NCBI RefSeq assembly: GCF_038396675.1
Contig: NC_088933.1
Coordinates: 39,183,501-39,247,500, forward strand
Length of the DNA: 64,000 nucleotides
Direction of reading: 5' to 3'
Origin: Hydra vulgaris
Lineage: Eukaryota; Cnidaria; Hydrozoa; Anthoathecata; Hydridae
Below are positions 12,900-24,347 of this stretch, piece after piece (positions within the stretch are counted from its first letter, which is position 1; every line of letters starts with the position of its first letter). The notes under the pieces were generated by a model. The model saw only the letters and a program-made list of their open reading frames with translations. It searched no databases and was not told the origin of the DNA. The position numbers and the translations under genes are program-made.

Positions 12900-13387
12900 A
12901 AAAAACATACGAACCACGGTACAGCACTCACAGCTACACTAGTAACTACTGGTACAGAAATTGGTGTATATAATAATACATAGTATCATTGTCTAACCAA
13001 GTCAGTACGTATCACAATCACGGACGCGTTTTGCCCTTTGGGGCTCATCAGCGTAATGATGTGATACCGTATATAATTGTCATAGTTTTATTTCCAATTG
13101 TTATGCTTATTTTTATAATTTCTGTCATAGTTATAAACTTTATTTTGATTATTTTAACCGTAGTTTTCATCATTAGATATAATTTTTATTAAAGTTATCA
13201 TATTATAGTTATTTTTTCTAATGTTTTTTAATCATATTAATATTATTATTTTAATTATTATTGCTAGTAATGATAATATCATTATTTATTAGTGCTTTTT
13301 TTTCTGTTGTTTTTATGTTAGTTTTCTTTGTTTATTGTTTTATTTCTTAATGCTTTCTGTTTTATTTACATTTTTTTTTAAAGATGT

Positions 13388-13388
<1 letters not shown>

Positions 13389-13434
<46 letters not shown>
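13389..13434. repeat. (TA)n microsatellite
   Basis: About 23 TA units inside the CACTA element, in a non-coding T-rich segment (13195-13390). Confidence 0.97.
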
Positions 13435-13436
<2 letters not shown>

Positions 13437-16058
13437 ACATGAATGTATAAATATGATTTTTTTATTTTCAGGTTAATGTACATTCGTAATTTTCCAACCT
13501 CTTCAAAACTGTCAATCTGTCAGATCGAAAGCTGTCGTTAATATATTTATGCGAATCATAAATTTTAATTTAAAATAAAAAACTTACTGTACTGCTCCTA
13601 CAAATAAAAATATTCCAATGCATCTTGCATGGAACATTTCTTGGCAACTAGACCTATCAATTTTTTTGCATGTAATGGGATTTTTTGAAAAAAAAGTTGT
13701 TGCAATGCTCATAGTTCTTCTTCATGCTCAATTGAGTAAAATCGATATTTACCTATAAAAAAAGACATTATTTTGTATTTCTGCGGTAACATATAGTCAG
13801 TAATATAAGCACATAAGTAATAACATATAACAAATATCGAAAATACTTACCTATGCATCTGCTTTTAGATCCAAAATAAGTTTAAAATTCGGAATACCTT
13901 TGGTGCCTGATTGAAAACTTTTCAACCTAAAATTCGAAATTGATTTCCATTTCTGGAACACTTCAGTCCATGGTTGACTATTAAATTTAAGCCAATTAAG
14001 GTCATCTTGAAAAAATAAATTTTAAAATTTATTTTTTCTAAAATATTCTCTATTATATGATATAAAATTGTGCAAAGATGAATATACATTTTATCAAAAT
14101 ATAACTTATATCATTTTATCAAACAAAATTTCAATGATTAATTATATATATAAAATTTACTAAAAATATAAAACACAATTTACTACTTATAATAACTAAG
14201 TCATATAAAGCATACCATTACTAATTTTATGTTCTTCAACTAATTGTTGGCCATTAGAATTTTTTAAAATACCCACTGAAAGTTACTCACAATCTTTTCT
14301 GAAAGAAAACGTGCAATATTAGCATTTGCTGATTTACAGACATCTGCATTAGTTTATGATGAAGTACAGTTTTTGATCCAGAAACTCTTTTATCAGTTGA
14401 ATCTTGGAATGGATTAGCTTGCTGTATGCAATGTTTATTCAATGGGCTCATTACCTTGTTATTATACAAACTGAAGTCTATTTCACTTTGGCTCAAAATA
14501 GCTGATTCTATAATCAAATAATATCATTATTCACATGGGTTGCACACAGTAATACTGGTATTGTGAAAGTGAGAAACATTATTACATAAAAAAATCAAGT
14601 GTTTTAAGTATACTCTTTTCAAATATTTAAAAATGTTATAGCCACTGAAAAATATTTTTAAATATGTAAGAAAAATACAAAAGTAGCATCTCCATTTACT
14701 TTTTACGGTTTTGAGGTTCAAAGAACATGCCAGACATACTGAGAGAAGCTAAATATTATTTATAAAACATAAGGTATATTTTTGCAAAAAATTTTACGTA
14801 TGAAATATTAAAAACATCAAAACAAGTAACAAGTAATTTTACTATTTAATGATTTGCTTTTCATTGCTTTCACTAAATATTGTATCAATGTGAATTTTGA
14901 AACACATGACAAAAAGTAATATAAATAATAAAAGTACTTGATAATGTGTTCTGTATTGATTTGGTCTTAGAGAAATGAGCTAACTCAACATCTTCAAGAA
15001 GATTGAAATTATCTTCCACTAAAGTAGATAAAAAAATTGTGTTATATGTAATATTTCCATAATTATTAAGAAATTCTATTATATAAGAATACTTGATCAA
15101 AATACCTTTATGTAAAACTGGTAAAAAATAACAGTAAATGACTAAAGAAACCGAAAAATGAAGTAATGAAAATATATCAATTTAAATGTAATAGTAAAAC
15201 TTATAGTATTCTATAATTGTATATAGTATACTTATACGTTATAGTATATTTATCTATAATATAATTATTTTGTGGGTTATATATATTATAATACAAAATG
15301 TACCAATAAATAGTAAATAAAAAGTAGTCAATTATTTAATGTAATACAAAAAAAATCACATTGTTTTGAAATAAATATATAAAATCAGTTCACTAAAAAC
15401 AGGTAATACCAAATACATGTATATAGTAAATATATATACATATTACCTATAAATACCTAATTAGTTTCAAGTAAATACATTATTTGAAGAATTTTAAATT
15501 TTTCGTTATAACCATTGAAACCAATGTCAAGTGAAGACATTGTTTGAAGATTTTTAAATTATTTGTTATAACTATTGAAACTTGTGTCAGTGAAGGAACC
15601 TATTGTTCCTTCTGTGACACAAATTTAGAATGACTATAACTAAAAATTTAGAATGTTACTAACAATGTCTTTACTCCAAATTAAATAAATATAATATCTA
15701 TTTAATTTGGAGTAAAAACATGGTTTTTTGAATTCTAAATTTTTAGTTATAGGTATTCAAAACCTGTGTCACAGAAAAAATAATAGGTTCCTTCTGTGAC
15801 AAAAGTTTCAATGGTTCTAACGAAAAATGTGAAATTCTACAAACTTAAACATTTACCTATAAATATTAATTACAGGTAGTATGTAAAGTATTTTTGCCTC
15901 CATCTGAAAGTTATTTTTTAATTTCCAATTTAGTTTGCAAACGTTATTTGAACAACAAGACTTTTTAATCTAAAAGAACATCAAATTATTATAAAAATGT
16001 TTCTTATTGAAAAAAAAAAATTTAAATGCAACCAAGATCAATAGTTATATTTTGTGCA

Positions 16059-18523
16059 TTAACGACACATATTTTTATTTAAATTTCGTAGTTTCAATGG
16101 CCAAGGTGAGATGATGTTATCAAAGTGAGAGCAATTTAAAACAATTAACACTGTTTCAATGTCAACCTCAAAAGATTGCAAGTGATAGCATTCATTTATA
16201 ATAAACAACTTTTGACAAATGAAATAAAATAAATCAATATGAGATACAAAAATTTGTTTGATTACACAAAATGCAGGATACAATTCTTCAACTGCATAAA
16301 TAATAACATCACCAATTTTAAAGTTAACGAAGTTAACAGAAACACTTTTTATTTGGAAATATTCTCTGTACAACCCATAATTACCTATCAATTCTGATAT
16401 AGTTTGTCCATCAATCACATGGCATAGTAAAATAGGCTCAGTTTTAGCAACACAAAATTTATTATTTTTTAAGCCATGTTTTGCCATGAACCAAGTTAAC
16501 TGATCCATTTGGTGTCTAATAGCTACCGTTTTATAAACATTTTTAAAATTGCCCATAGATGAAGCAGTGCTCTTAAAACCTCTTGATTTACCATCACAAC
16601 GCATTACCCACATATGACTTAGCGGACCAAGCATTTTAATAATACGTGGATAAGGTTATGAAACTTCAAAGTTAAGCCACACTTAAACACAAAACAGTAT
16701 TCTTATAAAAATTCAGTGATAAAATAATAAAATATAATAAATCAGGTTTGCTAAACTGCAAACCAAATGAGTAAAGGACAATAAGTCTTAACAATAAAAA
16801 AACAACCCAAACATTGTCATTAAAAGGAACTAAATCTCCAACTAATAAAGGAAAGCTTAAAACCAAATTTAGCATTTCAATTGCACCAATATTAATTGAA
16901 CCATTTTTTATTTGATACTTAGTGGGACATGAAGGAATTGACGAGTGATCGTATGAAAAATTTCTCATTCTGCTATTTAAGTCACCTAGAATGCAGAATT
17001 TTTTCTGAAATATTGGATAGTTTAACATTTTTTAAAAATACGTTTGCAAATGCCTTTTAACAAATTGTGCATAATATCACAATAAATATTATCATTAACA
17101 TGAAATGATGGAATTTTATTAAAGCAACAATTTTCCTTTATACCATTGAGGGAACATTTATGTAAAGAAACGTCATAATGGTAACATTTTTTAGCTCTAA
17201 ATAATTCAACAGATTCAACAAAAATACTGTCAAAGTCTTTACGTTTCATTTTGCATATTCTGCATGGGTATGTTGCAGTAAAACTTTCCACATAACCTAA
17301 TTCTCCATTTAAACCAAGATTGTCACCGATAATTTGAGCAAGTACAACATATATTTTAAATTCATTGCCATCTATTTTTATAGTAAATTTTGTTTCTAAT
17401 TCTGTCATTTCTTTGATGAATATAGAAAATGCCTCTTTATTTGAATATTTAATGCGATCAGAAGAACGTATTATTGCATTTAACAAAATATTCTCAAGCT
17501 GTACACAAATCTCCAATTTTGTGAACAACTAGCACTGTTCACAAAATTGGAGAAACTGCTAATCCATTGGGTTCACAAATTGTGAACCCAATGGATTAGC
17601 AGTTTCTAAATCATCAAAAAAAACAAAAAACTGGAATTACGAAAGTATTTTGGGAATGAACATGTTGACGGCGTAATTGATGGTTTTGCCACTACTCTCC
17701 ATCATTAAAGTTTGAAACTAAACTATTAGTAGGTGGTTTTATATTACTTCTTATTTCATCAAGTACACCAGGAAGGCAAAAAAAAAATTATTATATTCAT
17801 CATTTTGGAGACCATGCTTTTCAAAAATTACTCGGGTTTCATTACTAATTCCTATTACAATTGATGACACAAAGTCTGAACATGCATCCACAATTTTTAA
17901 TGTAGTGGTTAGGGGAAGATTAGAAGAACTTCTTAGTTTAGAAATATAAGAAGCAGAATCTTCGAAAACACCATAGATTTCATCATATCAAATACCAAAT
18001 TTTGACATATTATTAAGTACTTAAGTAAAAATTTCAACCTGCTTGAATACTATAATGTTATATATCATTAGAAAGAGGATTATTACAATAATTTATGTTG
18101 ATAACGAATACTAAAAAGTTGTTCTAGAAAGCCTTCCTCAAGCACGCTAACTTTGAAGAGACTGCGAAAATCGTGGCACAAAATTTTAGCACAAAATTCG
18201 GTTCCGTAAAACGCAATTGTCACGTACCTAATATTATCTGTAGAAATAGGTTCTGCATCGTGAACAGCTAAAGACAAGTTATTCGAGGAGAAACATCGTT
18301 GCGTAATATCTGCTTCTTTTAAAGTAGGTCTTCGAAGAACTTCTTCATGAGATTTTTCAATATGTTTTTTGCAAGACTTTGGATAGAATTATATTCCATC
18401 GGAACCATCTTGACTGCAAACTAATCTTTCGCCATAACTATGTTTGTTGTGAAAAACTTTTAAATGACATTTATAAGAGTTGCTGAAGCTTGCAGTATAT
18501 TCACAATAAGCACAATTAAACAT
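16059..18523 (-). pseudogene. TNP2-like CACTA transposase, broken
   Basis: Starting at an ATG at 18523, the protein opens with FNCAYCEYTASFSNSYKCHL followed by KVFH, a C2H2 zinc finger, and a second finger-like block ending SCKKHIEKSH. The middle reads GVFEDSASYISKLRSSSN (near 17970) and FFDDLETANPLGSQ (near 17600). After a pair of palindromes, 17528-17022 gives VVLAQIIGDNLGLNGELGYV, then ESFTATYPCRICKMKRKDFD, then FHVNDNIYCDIMHNLLKGIC. Blocks at 17028-16672 (ILGDLNSRMRNFSYD, IEMLNLVLSFPLLVGDLVPF) and 16634-16059 (LGPLSHMWVMRCDGKSRGFK) complete the usual order for TNP2-type proteins: IGDNL, C-x2-CK, D-MHDLLEG, SAxEM, LIGDLVP, GPLxHxWxMRFExKH. In total about 820 codons, with at least one stop (near 18395) and several frameshifts. 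The small gap between the last two blocks may be an intron. Confidence 0.75.
17510..17606. repeat. Two overlapping palindromes inside the transposase relic
   Basis: Arms at 17510-17527 and 17536-17553 (18 bases, perfect, 8-base loop) abut arms at 17552-17577 and 17581-17606 (26 bases, perfect, 3-base loop). The coding frame runs into one arm from each side, so the second copies look like local inverted duplications within a gene. Confidence 0.9.
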
Positions 18524-18639
18524 AACTATAGTGATATCAATAAATTTTTCTTTTCTGTTGAAACTACGATGCCTGAGAATTAATAAAGAAAAAAAATGGC
18601 AACAAAATCTCGTTTTTTTCTAGTATTATTTGCAACCCG

Positions 18640-18882
18640 TTGGCGCATTTGGTGAAAATAACAAATACAATTTTGTAAATTTAGCCAAATAAATTTGTTA
18701 TACTTTGCGTTAAGGCAAAAAGTAAAAACATCATCAAACCAAATAATTTGGTTAAAATAACAAAAACGATTTGGTAAAGTTCACAGAAGATTTGGTATAT
18801 TTTACCAAACAGGTTTGTAGCTTTTACAAAATCTATTTAACCAAAAATGTGTGCTTAAATAAACAAAACGCATTTTTGCAGT
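18640..18882. repeat. Right terminal and subterminal repeats of the CACTA element
   Basis: Repeated accaaat, atttggt and tttgtaaa motifs in both orientations lead to the end acgcatttttgcagt. This mirrors the left-end array at 11663-11955. Confidence 0.65.
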
Positions 18883-18883
18883 C

Positions 18884-19174
18884 CAAAATTTTGTAAACAT
18901 TTTGTTTTCGGGCCATAGTATTGGTACACACATTATTGTAAACTTATTATAAAAAAAAAGACATAAACAACCCCAAAAAACCCTTAAAAACTACAAAATA
19001 AATCCTAACAAATTACAACTTCTATGATAAATTTTAATATAATGTAATTAGAGGGACTATTATTAATTAAAATTTGCAGTTAGTTTAACATATAAGGCAC
19101 TCTAACTATAAGGCATTATATTTTTATTTAGTAGGAGTATTACTAATGTAATACACACAATTGTTTTATACCAT
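18884..19174. other. Short AT-rich stretch, nothing recognised
   Basis: About 290 bases between the CACTA right end and the next relic. No open frame or repeat stands out. Confidence 0.5.
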
Positions 19175-20293
19175 ATGTATTTTATAGATAAAAATATTAG
19201 TAATTTTGTAAATGGGGAAACCAAAATTTATTATAAAAGTGAGAAAAGAACCTTTTGTTGTTGGAAAACCAAACTCAAAGGCAGAGGCATAACTCCAAAG
19301 GAAAAAAATAAATATGAAAGAACTTCAGACTCAACAAGCTGTGTCTTGGTGCATAGAGAACAATAAATAAGGCTATGTTGCTTTGCAAACTGGTATGTTT
19401 TCATTTATCAAAGATCGAGGAACAATTGATCGGAGATTAAATGGAAAAACTGCTAATATAAAAAAGCAACACCTGAGAATTTTGAAAGCAGAAGAAGAAC
19501 ACTCGATTGTAGAATTCATTAAAAATAAAAACTGGAGTCATCAAGGTTTATCAAGGAATACAATTAGGATTACTCAACTGTTGGATCAAAGTCCTAATCA
19601 GATCATGCATCGTGAATATGATAAAAAAAGAGATAAACTTTTTACAACTTTCCAAACAATAAACCGAGAACTCTTCATGATAATTTTAGGAGGAATGTAG
19701 GATAAATGGGCTTCAAGGGACCCATAATTAATGCTGCAAAGAGAGTTGGTTTCTAAAGAAGGTTTAAATGGAAATAATATGCATCAAGATAAATTTCAAC
19801 AGGCTGCTAACTGTATGGCTCAAAATCAAGAGCAAGAGCCATACAGTTAGCATTGGAAACTTATGTTAGAGCAGTCGCAGATGATTATGAAAGAAAGTTA
19901 TGAAAAGAGTTTAAATCTAGAAGATATACCAGGTTTGCTTACAGTAAACATGGTTATGAAAAAGTTATGAAAAAAGTTTAAATCTAGAAGATATACCAGG
20001 TTTGCTTACGGTAAACAAGTATACGTGTCACCAATATACATGGGTCAATGAAAGCCCAAAACATCATTGAACAGGTCGAGTTGATTGAAATTTGAATAAG
20101 GAATAAAAAGGATCAAAAAGAGAAAAAAAGGCAAAAAGAAGATAATGAAAAAGAACAATTTTATAAATGTAAATTAAAATGTGTTTGCAATGGCATTTGT
20201 GTGGTAAAGGGTTTTAAAGAGTGCCCAGTCTGCCACGAAGTAAAGAAATCAGTATGCAGCAAAATTTCTTGTGGAGTTAATGGAATGAAGCTA
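19175..20293 (+). pseudogene. Decayed transposase with N-terminal HTH and C-terminal cysteine cluster
   Basis: The plus strand around 19320-19690 reads QQAVSWCIENN, GYVALQTGMFSFIKDRGTID, then RRLNGKTANIKKQHLRILKA and EEEHSIVEFIKNKNWSHQGL. This has the form of a pipsqueak/pogo-like helix-turn-helix N-terminus followed by an EEE-x-L-V-EFI block. At 20090-20293 a basic stretch leads into YKCKLKCVCNGICVVKGFKE, then CPVCHEVKKSVCSKISCGVN. These eight cysteines in pairs suggest a zinc-binding tail. I have a general recollection of such basic stretches plus Cys-rich tails in Hydra transposase-like proteins, but I cannot name the family. The catalytic core between is missing or unrecognisable, replaced by a direct repeat (19935-19950 against 19990-20005) and a palindrome at 19806-19851. 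Confidence 0.5.
19806..19851. repeat. Palindrome, 16-base perfect arms
   Basis: gctaactgtatggctc at 19806-19821 and its exact reverse complement at 19836-19851, with a 14-base loop. Confidence 0.9.
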
Positions 20294-20574
20294 ATAATGA
20301 TTAAAAAACTACATTATTTTTTTCCGTGTCTTTCTCTACCGCCAAAATTATTATTAGTATTATCAGCTTCAAATACCATAAGACCATTTACTGGAATATT
20401 ATAATTGTTTAACGCATCTCTACAAAATCCTATAATTGTTTTAAATTTAGACCATCATATTCCACGAAATAAATGATGAGTATTGGAAACATTTTCACGT
20501 ATTTGTGATTACCTGAATCTGTGGAAATTAAAAAAAGAAGCTTTTGTAATTCCTGTTTAATTATTTCTACGGAA

Positions 20575-20716
20575 CGTGATCTGTGGTTCAAACCCCACCT
20601 CTAGCAAGTTTGCGACATCGGTTGGGAAGGAGGCGTGTAATTCCTATTAAATGCTCTTCCGCAGCGCTCTGCGATAAGACCGTAAGGGCTTGGGGCACCT
20701 AAAAAAAAAAAAAAAA
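20575..20716 (+). mobile_element. tRNA-derived SINE (family 1), 5'-truncated
   Basis: The B box (tggttcaaaccccacc) and body (gggaaggaggcgtgtaatt, taaatgctcttccgcag, ctctgcgataagaccgt, gggcttggggcacct) match the copies at 11279 and 34557. It ends in a 16-base A-run. The A-box half of the tRNA head is missing, as expected from incomplete reverse transcription. It sits next to a hAT relic. Confidence 0.85.
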
Positions 20717-20729
20717 GGTGCTATTAGAT

Positions 20730-21130
20730 TTTTAATTAGAGAAGTTGCTTTTGCTCTTGAAGTAGATTGCGTGCTTGGAATTTTGGAGTCTGGAAACATG
20801 ATGGAATCGAGTTTAGTTGTGCAGTTTAATCACTGATCTCTATAATAAGTGAATTTAAGAGATCAGTGAGTCTAATGAAGTGAATTTCTGGAGTTGTTTA
20901 ACAGTTTTATATGCAGTTGTTAATTCCGCAGCCCATGTTTAAAAATCTTTTAGAGAATTACGTATTTTTAGAAATGATGATAAATCCATTGATGAAGATA
21001 CACAAATTAATCTGGAACTGTGACAATCTGATTTAACGTGATCTCTTTTTCTTAATTTTCCACCATGACTTACCGATATAAAAATATTGCAAATGGAACA
21101 CAATGCTTCGTATTCATTTTTCCATTATTT
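20730..21130 (-). pseudogene. hAT-type transposase N-terminal relic (zinc finger)
   Basis: On the minus strand, 21113-21020 reads EYEALCSICNIFISVSHGGK, then LRKRDHVKSDCH. This is a C-x2-C ... GGK-x-HV-x-H finger of the kind found at the start of ZNF862-like hAT transposases (C-x2-C-x-FSIAHGGKxDIxxH). Further along, 20830-20750 gives TKLDSIMFPDSKIPSTQSTS, then RAKATSLIKN, resembling the MFPDSEIAxxFSxxRTKxT block that follows the finger in that family. Stops and frameshifts lie between. A palindrome at 20833-20870 interrupts it. Confidence 0.5.
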
Positions 21131-22195
21131 TAATATAGGGCCACTTTATTATAAAAGTATCTGATAAGTTACGCTTCTTTTTTGACATGTTTGTTGAAGT
21201 ACTCAAATTTAAACGAATAATAAAAATACAGAATCAATCTGGTGCTAATAAAAAAAAAAAATCAACGTCAATACTCTACGAGCATATAGTTGCGTCTAAC
21301 TTAGAATTTTTGAGCACGTTTTGTTTTATTTTTAAAAGTTAACATCTTTAATAAATTTTTATATAATTTAATTAAGTTGAAACATATGGTATAGTATGTA
21401 AACTTATCCTTATAAGTTTTTTTTTTATATTAGACTACAATATTTCTAGGGGTTATATATACCCTCGCTATTTAAGTAATATAAAAAACCGTTAAAAAAC
21501 AAACAAATAATAAAACTTTAATGTTCTTGCGTCTTAAATAAGAAAAATAAAGTTTTTAAACGACGATGTGACGTAATCACCGTTGTTTTCATTCAAACCG
21601 CCTTCATTTGGAGAACACCGGGATATTGTATTCCAAAGGACTCTCTCAATTTTCTCTTAAAATGGGCTACCTCTACTTTAATCGTGTTGTTTTTTCTCCA
21701 GCCAAAGGCAATTTTTCGAATGCCCCGCTACGGCCGAGTTTTTCCATTTTCTCTCAAAAGTATGTTTTTGATCTTGGCAAGTTGAAATCTTAAGTTTTGT
21801 TTCATCTACATGCACATAAACATACACATACACACGAACACTCCTGTTTGTAGACTGTTCGGGAAGTCGAGGCTTGTTTTTTTGAGTTATTAATTGTTGA
21901 AGGTTTTTTGGTGATTTAAAAACTGGAGTATAGCCGGCACTTTTAAACATCTTTTTTAATTGATTACTTTTTTTTGGTACCCATGGTAGAGAAATATAAT
22001 TAAGTTCTAGTTTTTTGATGTTATTATTGTTGTTTTGTTGATTATTTTGCTTATTGTTTTTTTATATTTTTAGGTTTTTTAAGTTTTTTGTTTAAAAAAA
22101 AAAACTGAATTAGGAAGTCATTGCACTGCGGAACAAAAGTCTTTCACTTTAGAAAAGTTTCATCAAGTAAACACTTACGTAACAAAAAATATTTG
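21131..22195. other. AT-rich stretch without recognisable gene
   Basis: The segment 21590-21800 is less AT-rich than its surroundings and has an open frame on the plus strand (21608-21793), but no motif I recognise. It could be part of an unidentified element. The rest is homopolymer-rich non-coding DNA. Confidence 0.45.
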
Positions 22196-22324
22196 TTATT
22201 GTAAAAGGTGTTTCAACACCTTTTACAATAAATAAAAAATATATATATATATTTCTAGCAAGGGACAAATTTTTGACAAAAAGTCAAAAATTTGTCCCTC
22301 GCTAGAAATATATATATATATATT
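22196..22324. repeat. Two consecutive palindromes
   Basis: The first has 17-base perfect arms at 22196-22212 and 22215-22231. The second is larger: arms of about 40 bases (a TA run, then tttctagcaagggacaaa) mirrored at about 22237-22324 around a gacaaaaagtc centre, with one mismatch. Confidence 0.85.
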
Positions 22325-22986
22325 TTAACAATTCCAGTTAGTTTAGTTCCCGAAATTTCATGCAAAGAAGTTTTGAACGCGTCGCAACTATTAAGGGGTT
22401 GAACACCTCGTTTAGTACAAACTTTAAAGTATTTCAATTATTTCGTTTTATTATTCTATTTAAAACCTCATTCTAAAATTTTTCCTTTTGACAATTATTT
22501 TACAAAGTTAGCGCAGACTCATTGGTAAGTCTTTTACTCTTAGCTCAGACTCATTAGAAAGTCTCTATACAAAAATAATTAATAATCGTGCGTTAAATTC
22601 ATTTAACATGTTAATTTAAATTTGAATAAAATTCTTAACCTGTTAACAGATTAAGAATTTTATTTAAATTTTTTAAGAACGTGGGACTTCATAAACTGCG
22701 TCACGCGTATTTTTATTTTATTTTATCACGTTTCTTTAGGCAAAATAAATCTTAAAATTTATAAGATAACTCTGGAATCGAAGTCGCGCGAAAAGTTAAG
22801 TATAAAAAAAATTCATCACCTTTATTGATGTCATTTTCATAGACTTAGTATGGATAAAGACACACCTTTCATATAACTACTTGACAATTGTTCTTGAATC
22901 CATATCATATTTTCCAAAACGACAGAGAAGTCTTTTAAAATAATTGTAAATGCTTGCCAAATCAAAGTTATTTTTTTAAATTTTCC
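22325..22986. other. AT-rich stretch without recognisable gene
   Basis: No coding sequence. Includes an inverted repeat aaaattcttaa/ttaagaatttt near 22630-22670. Confidence 0.5.
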
Positions 22987-23400
22987 AATTACTTTGCAAT
23001 TACTTTGCAATTACTTTGCAATTACTTTGCAATTACTTTGCAATTACTTTGCAATTACTTTGCAATTACTTTGCAATTACTTTGCAATTACTTTGCAATT
23101 ACTTTGCAATTACTTTGCAATTACTTTACAATTACTTTTCAATTACTTTCCAATTACTTTCCAATTACTTTCCAATTACTTTCCAATTACTTTTCAATTA
23201 CTTTCCAATTACTTTCCAATTACTTTCCAATTACTTTCCAATATCTTTCCAATTACTTTCCAATTACTTTCCAATTACTTTCCAATTACTTTCCAATTAC
23301 TTTCCAATTACTTTCCATTTACTTTCCTATTACTTTCTAATTACTTTTCAATTACTTTCCATTTACTTTCCTATTACTTTCTAATTACTTTTCAATTGTT
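22987..23400. repeat. 11-bp minisatellite
   Basis: About 37 tandem units of an 11-base motif: caattactttg in the first third (to about 23125), then mainly caattactttc with variants. Because 11 is not a multiple of 3, all three forward frames stay open and encode the same 11-residue repeat in different phase (QLLCNYFAITL, later QLLSNYFPITF). The three long open frames here are therefore repeat artefacts, not genes. The switch of the last base from G to C marks two homogenised blocks. Confidence 0.97.
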
Positions 23401-23826
23401 TTTCAAGCTGTTTTTCAGGAACTATCATAACATAGTTTACAAGGTGATCATTTCGTATATTTGAGCAACCATCACTTGAAGTTAAAAAATAAGGACTTTC
23501 TCAAATCATAATTAAAGTCAATATTGTAATATTTTTCATACTGATTTCTCAGAAGACTAGTTCTAATAGGTTTGTTTTATGGCATATGGTTTAAATAAGC
23601 CGTTCTCAAAGTACCTATAAAATTTTTAAAAGCTGAAGAGTTTATAACATTAACCAAACTCCAGTTCGAAAAACAAAATTTGACAATAAATCATCATATT
23701 GCAATTGGTTAGATTTGCTTAAAATGTTCATCCAATTTATTATGGCAGCATTTTTGTTAAGTTCTTTTGGAATATCAGATCTTTCACATTGGTAAATTAT
23801 CGAAGTAACACCACTATGTTGTTTTC
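23401..23826. other. Intergenic stretch, left flank of the hAT element
   Basis: An open frame on the minus strand (23642-23857) runs into the hAT terminus and shows no family motif. I do not consider it a gene. Confidence 0.45.
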
Positions 23827-24347
23827 CAGGGTTTGGAATACCGGACCTAAAATCCAATACGGATATTCCACTGTGCTCTCTTGAGACCGCCAGGGTAAAT
23901 TTTGGTTTACTCTAATTTTATTTGTTTAATTATTAATATTCGGTTGAGGTAAGTGTTTTAAAATAAGTTTTAAAATCTAAATTAACTTTTAAACATATTT
24001 TTTTTGTAAAAATAGTTTTTACCTAAAATAACATTTGGAGGGCAGGGGGTAATATGGGAAGGGCGGGGGTTTTTTCAAAATTTATTGGATATTACACCTC
24101 TAAAACAATTTTTTTTAAAAGAATACAACTTTGAAATGAAAAAATGAGATCTTTTATGATAAAATTGAGATAAATTCAGAGTTAACAATATAACGTCAAT
24201 GCAATAAATGTTGCAGTTTAACATGAAATATTGAAATTCCTTATAAAATAATTCAATCATTTCAAAGTCCACAATAATTGAAAATTTTTAAAAAAGGAGA
24301 GAAAAGGACTACTTAAAACTGTTTATATCAAACTTAATCACACTTTT

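Larger units (their letters stand above)
12375..15070 (-). pseudogene. Exon-like pieces of a second CACTA-encoded protein
   Basis: Minus-strand blocks separated by AT-rich, intron-like sequence read as protein. At 14010-13860: DDLNWLKFNSQPWTEVFQKW, then KSISNFRLKSFQSGTKGIPN. At 13745-13570: LQQLFFQKIPLHAKKLIGLV, then AKKCSMQDALEYFYL. At 12545-12375: NAEQSINNIRMLYNDLKLTL, then KPLVYAVPPNIAVVVYKDHR. Open frames at 14287-14517 and 14885-15100 may be further pieces. I do not recognise the family. Because the blocks lie between the transposase gene and the left end, on the transposase strand, they are likely the element's accessory (TNPA-position) protein. Splice signals are plausible but I did not prove them. 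Several stops suggest it is dead. Confidence 0.45.
11663..18882 (-). mobile_element. CACTA (EnSpm)-type DNA transposon, about 7.2 kb
   Basis: The left end begins CACTGCAAAAATCGTTTTGT and the right end, read in reverse, begins ACTGCAAAAATGCGTTTTGT. The two ends are thus inverted repeats of the CACTG type. Behind each end lie some 250-290 bases of short subterminal repeats (accaaat/atttggt and ttcacaaaatgattt variants), an arrangement characteristic of CACTA elements. Between them the minus strand holds a TNP2-like transposase (16059-18523) and exon-like pieces of a second protein (12375-15070). The outermost base at the right end is mutated (18883 is C where G is expected), so the 3-bp target duplication cannot be called. 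Internal AT-rich introns and two (TA)n tracts separate the coding pieces. The element is inactive. Confidence 0.75.

Noticed and set aside
12734..12973. Tyr-Ile-repeat open frames on both strands (also at 47251-47484 and 50406-50606)
   Set aside because: Artefacts of (TA)n tracts with short unrelated ends.
21608..21950. Candidate host exon in a less AT-rich block
   Set aside because: Open on both strands for 60-90 codons but without family motif or clear splice sites. Mentioned only as part of an unassigned stretch.
22954..23464. Three overlapping frames of 122-156 codons
   Set aside because: Generated by the 11-bp minisatellite, which leaves every forward frame open. No start context or unique sequence.
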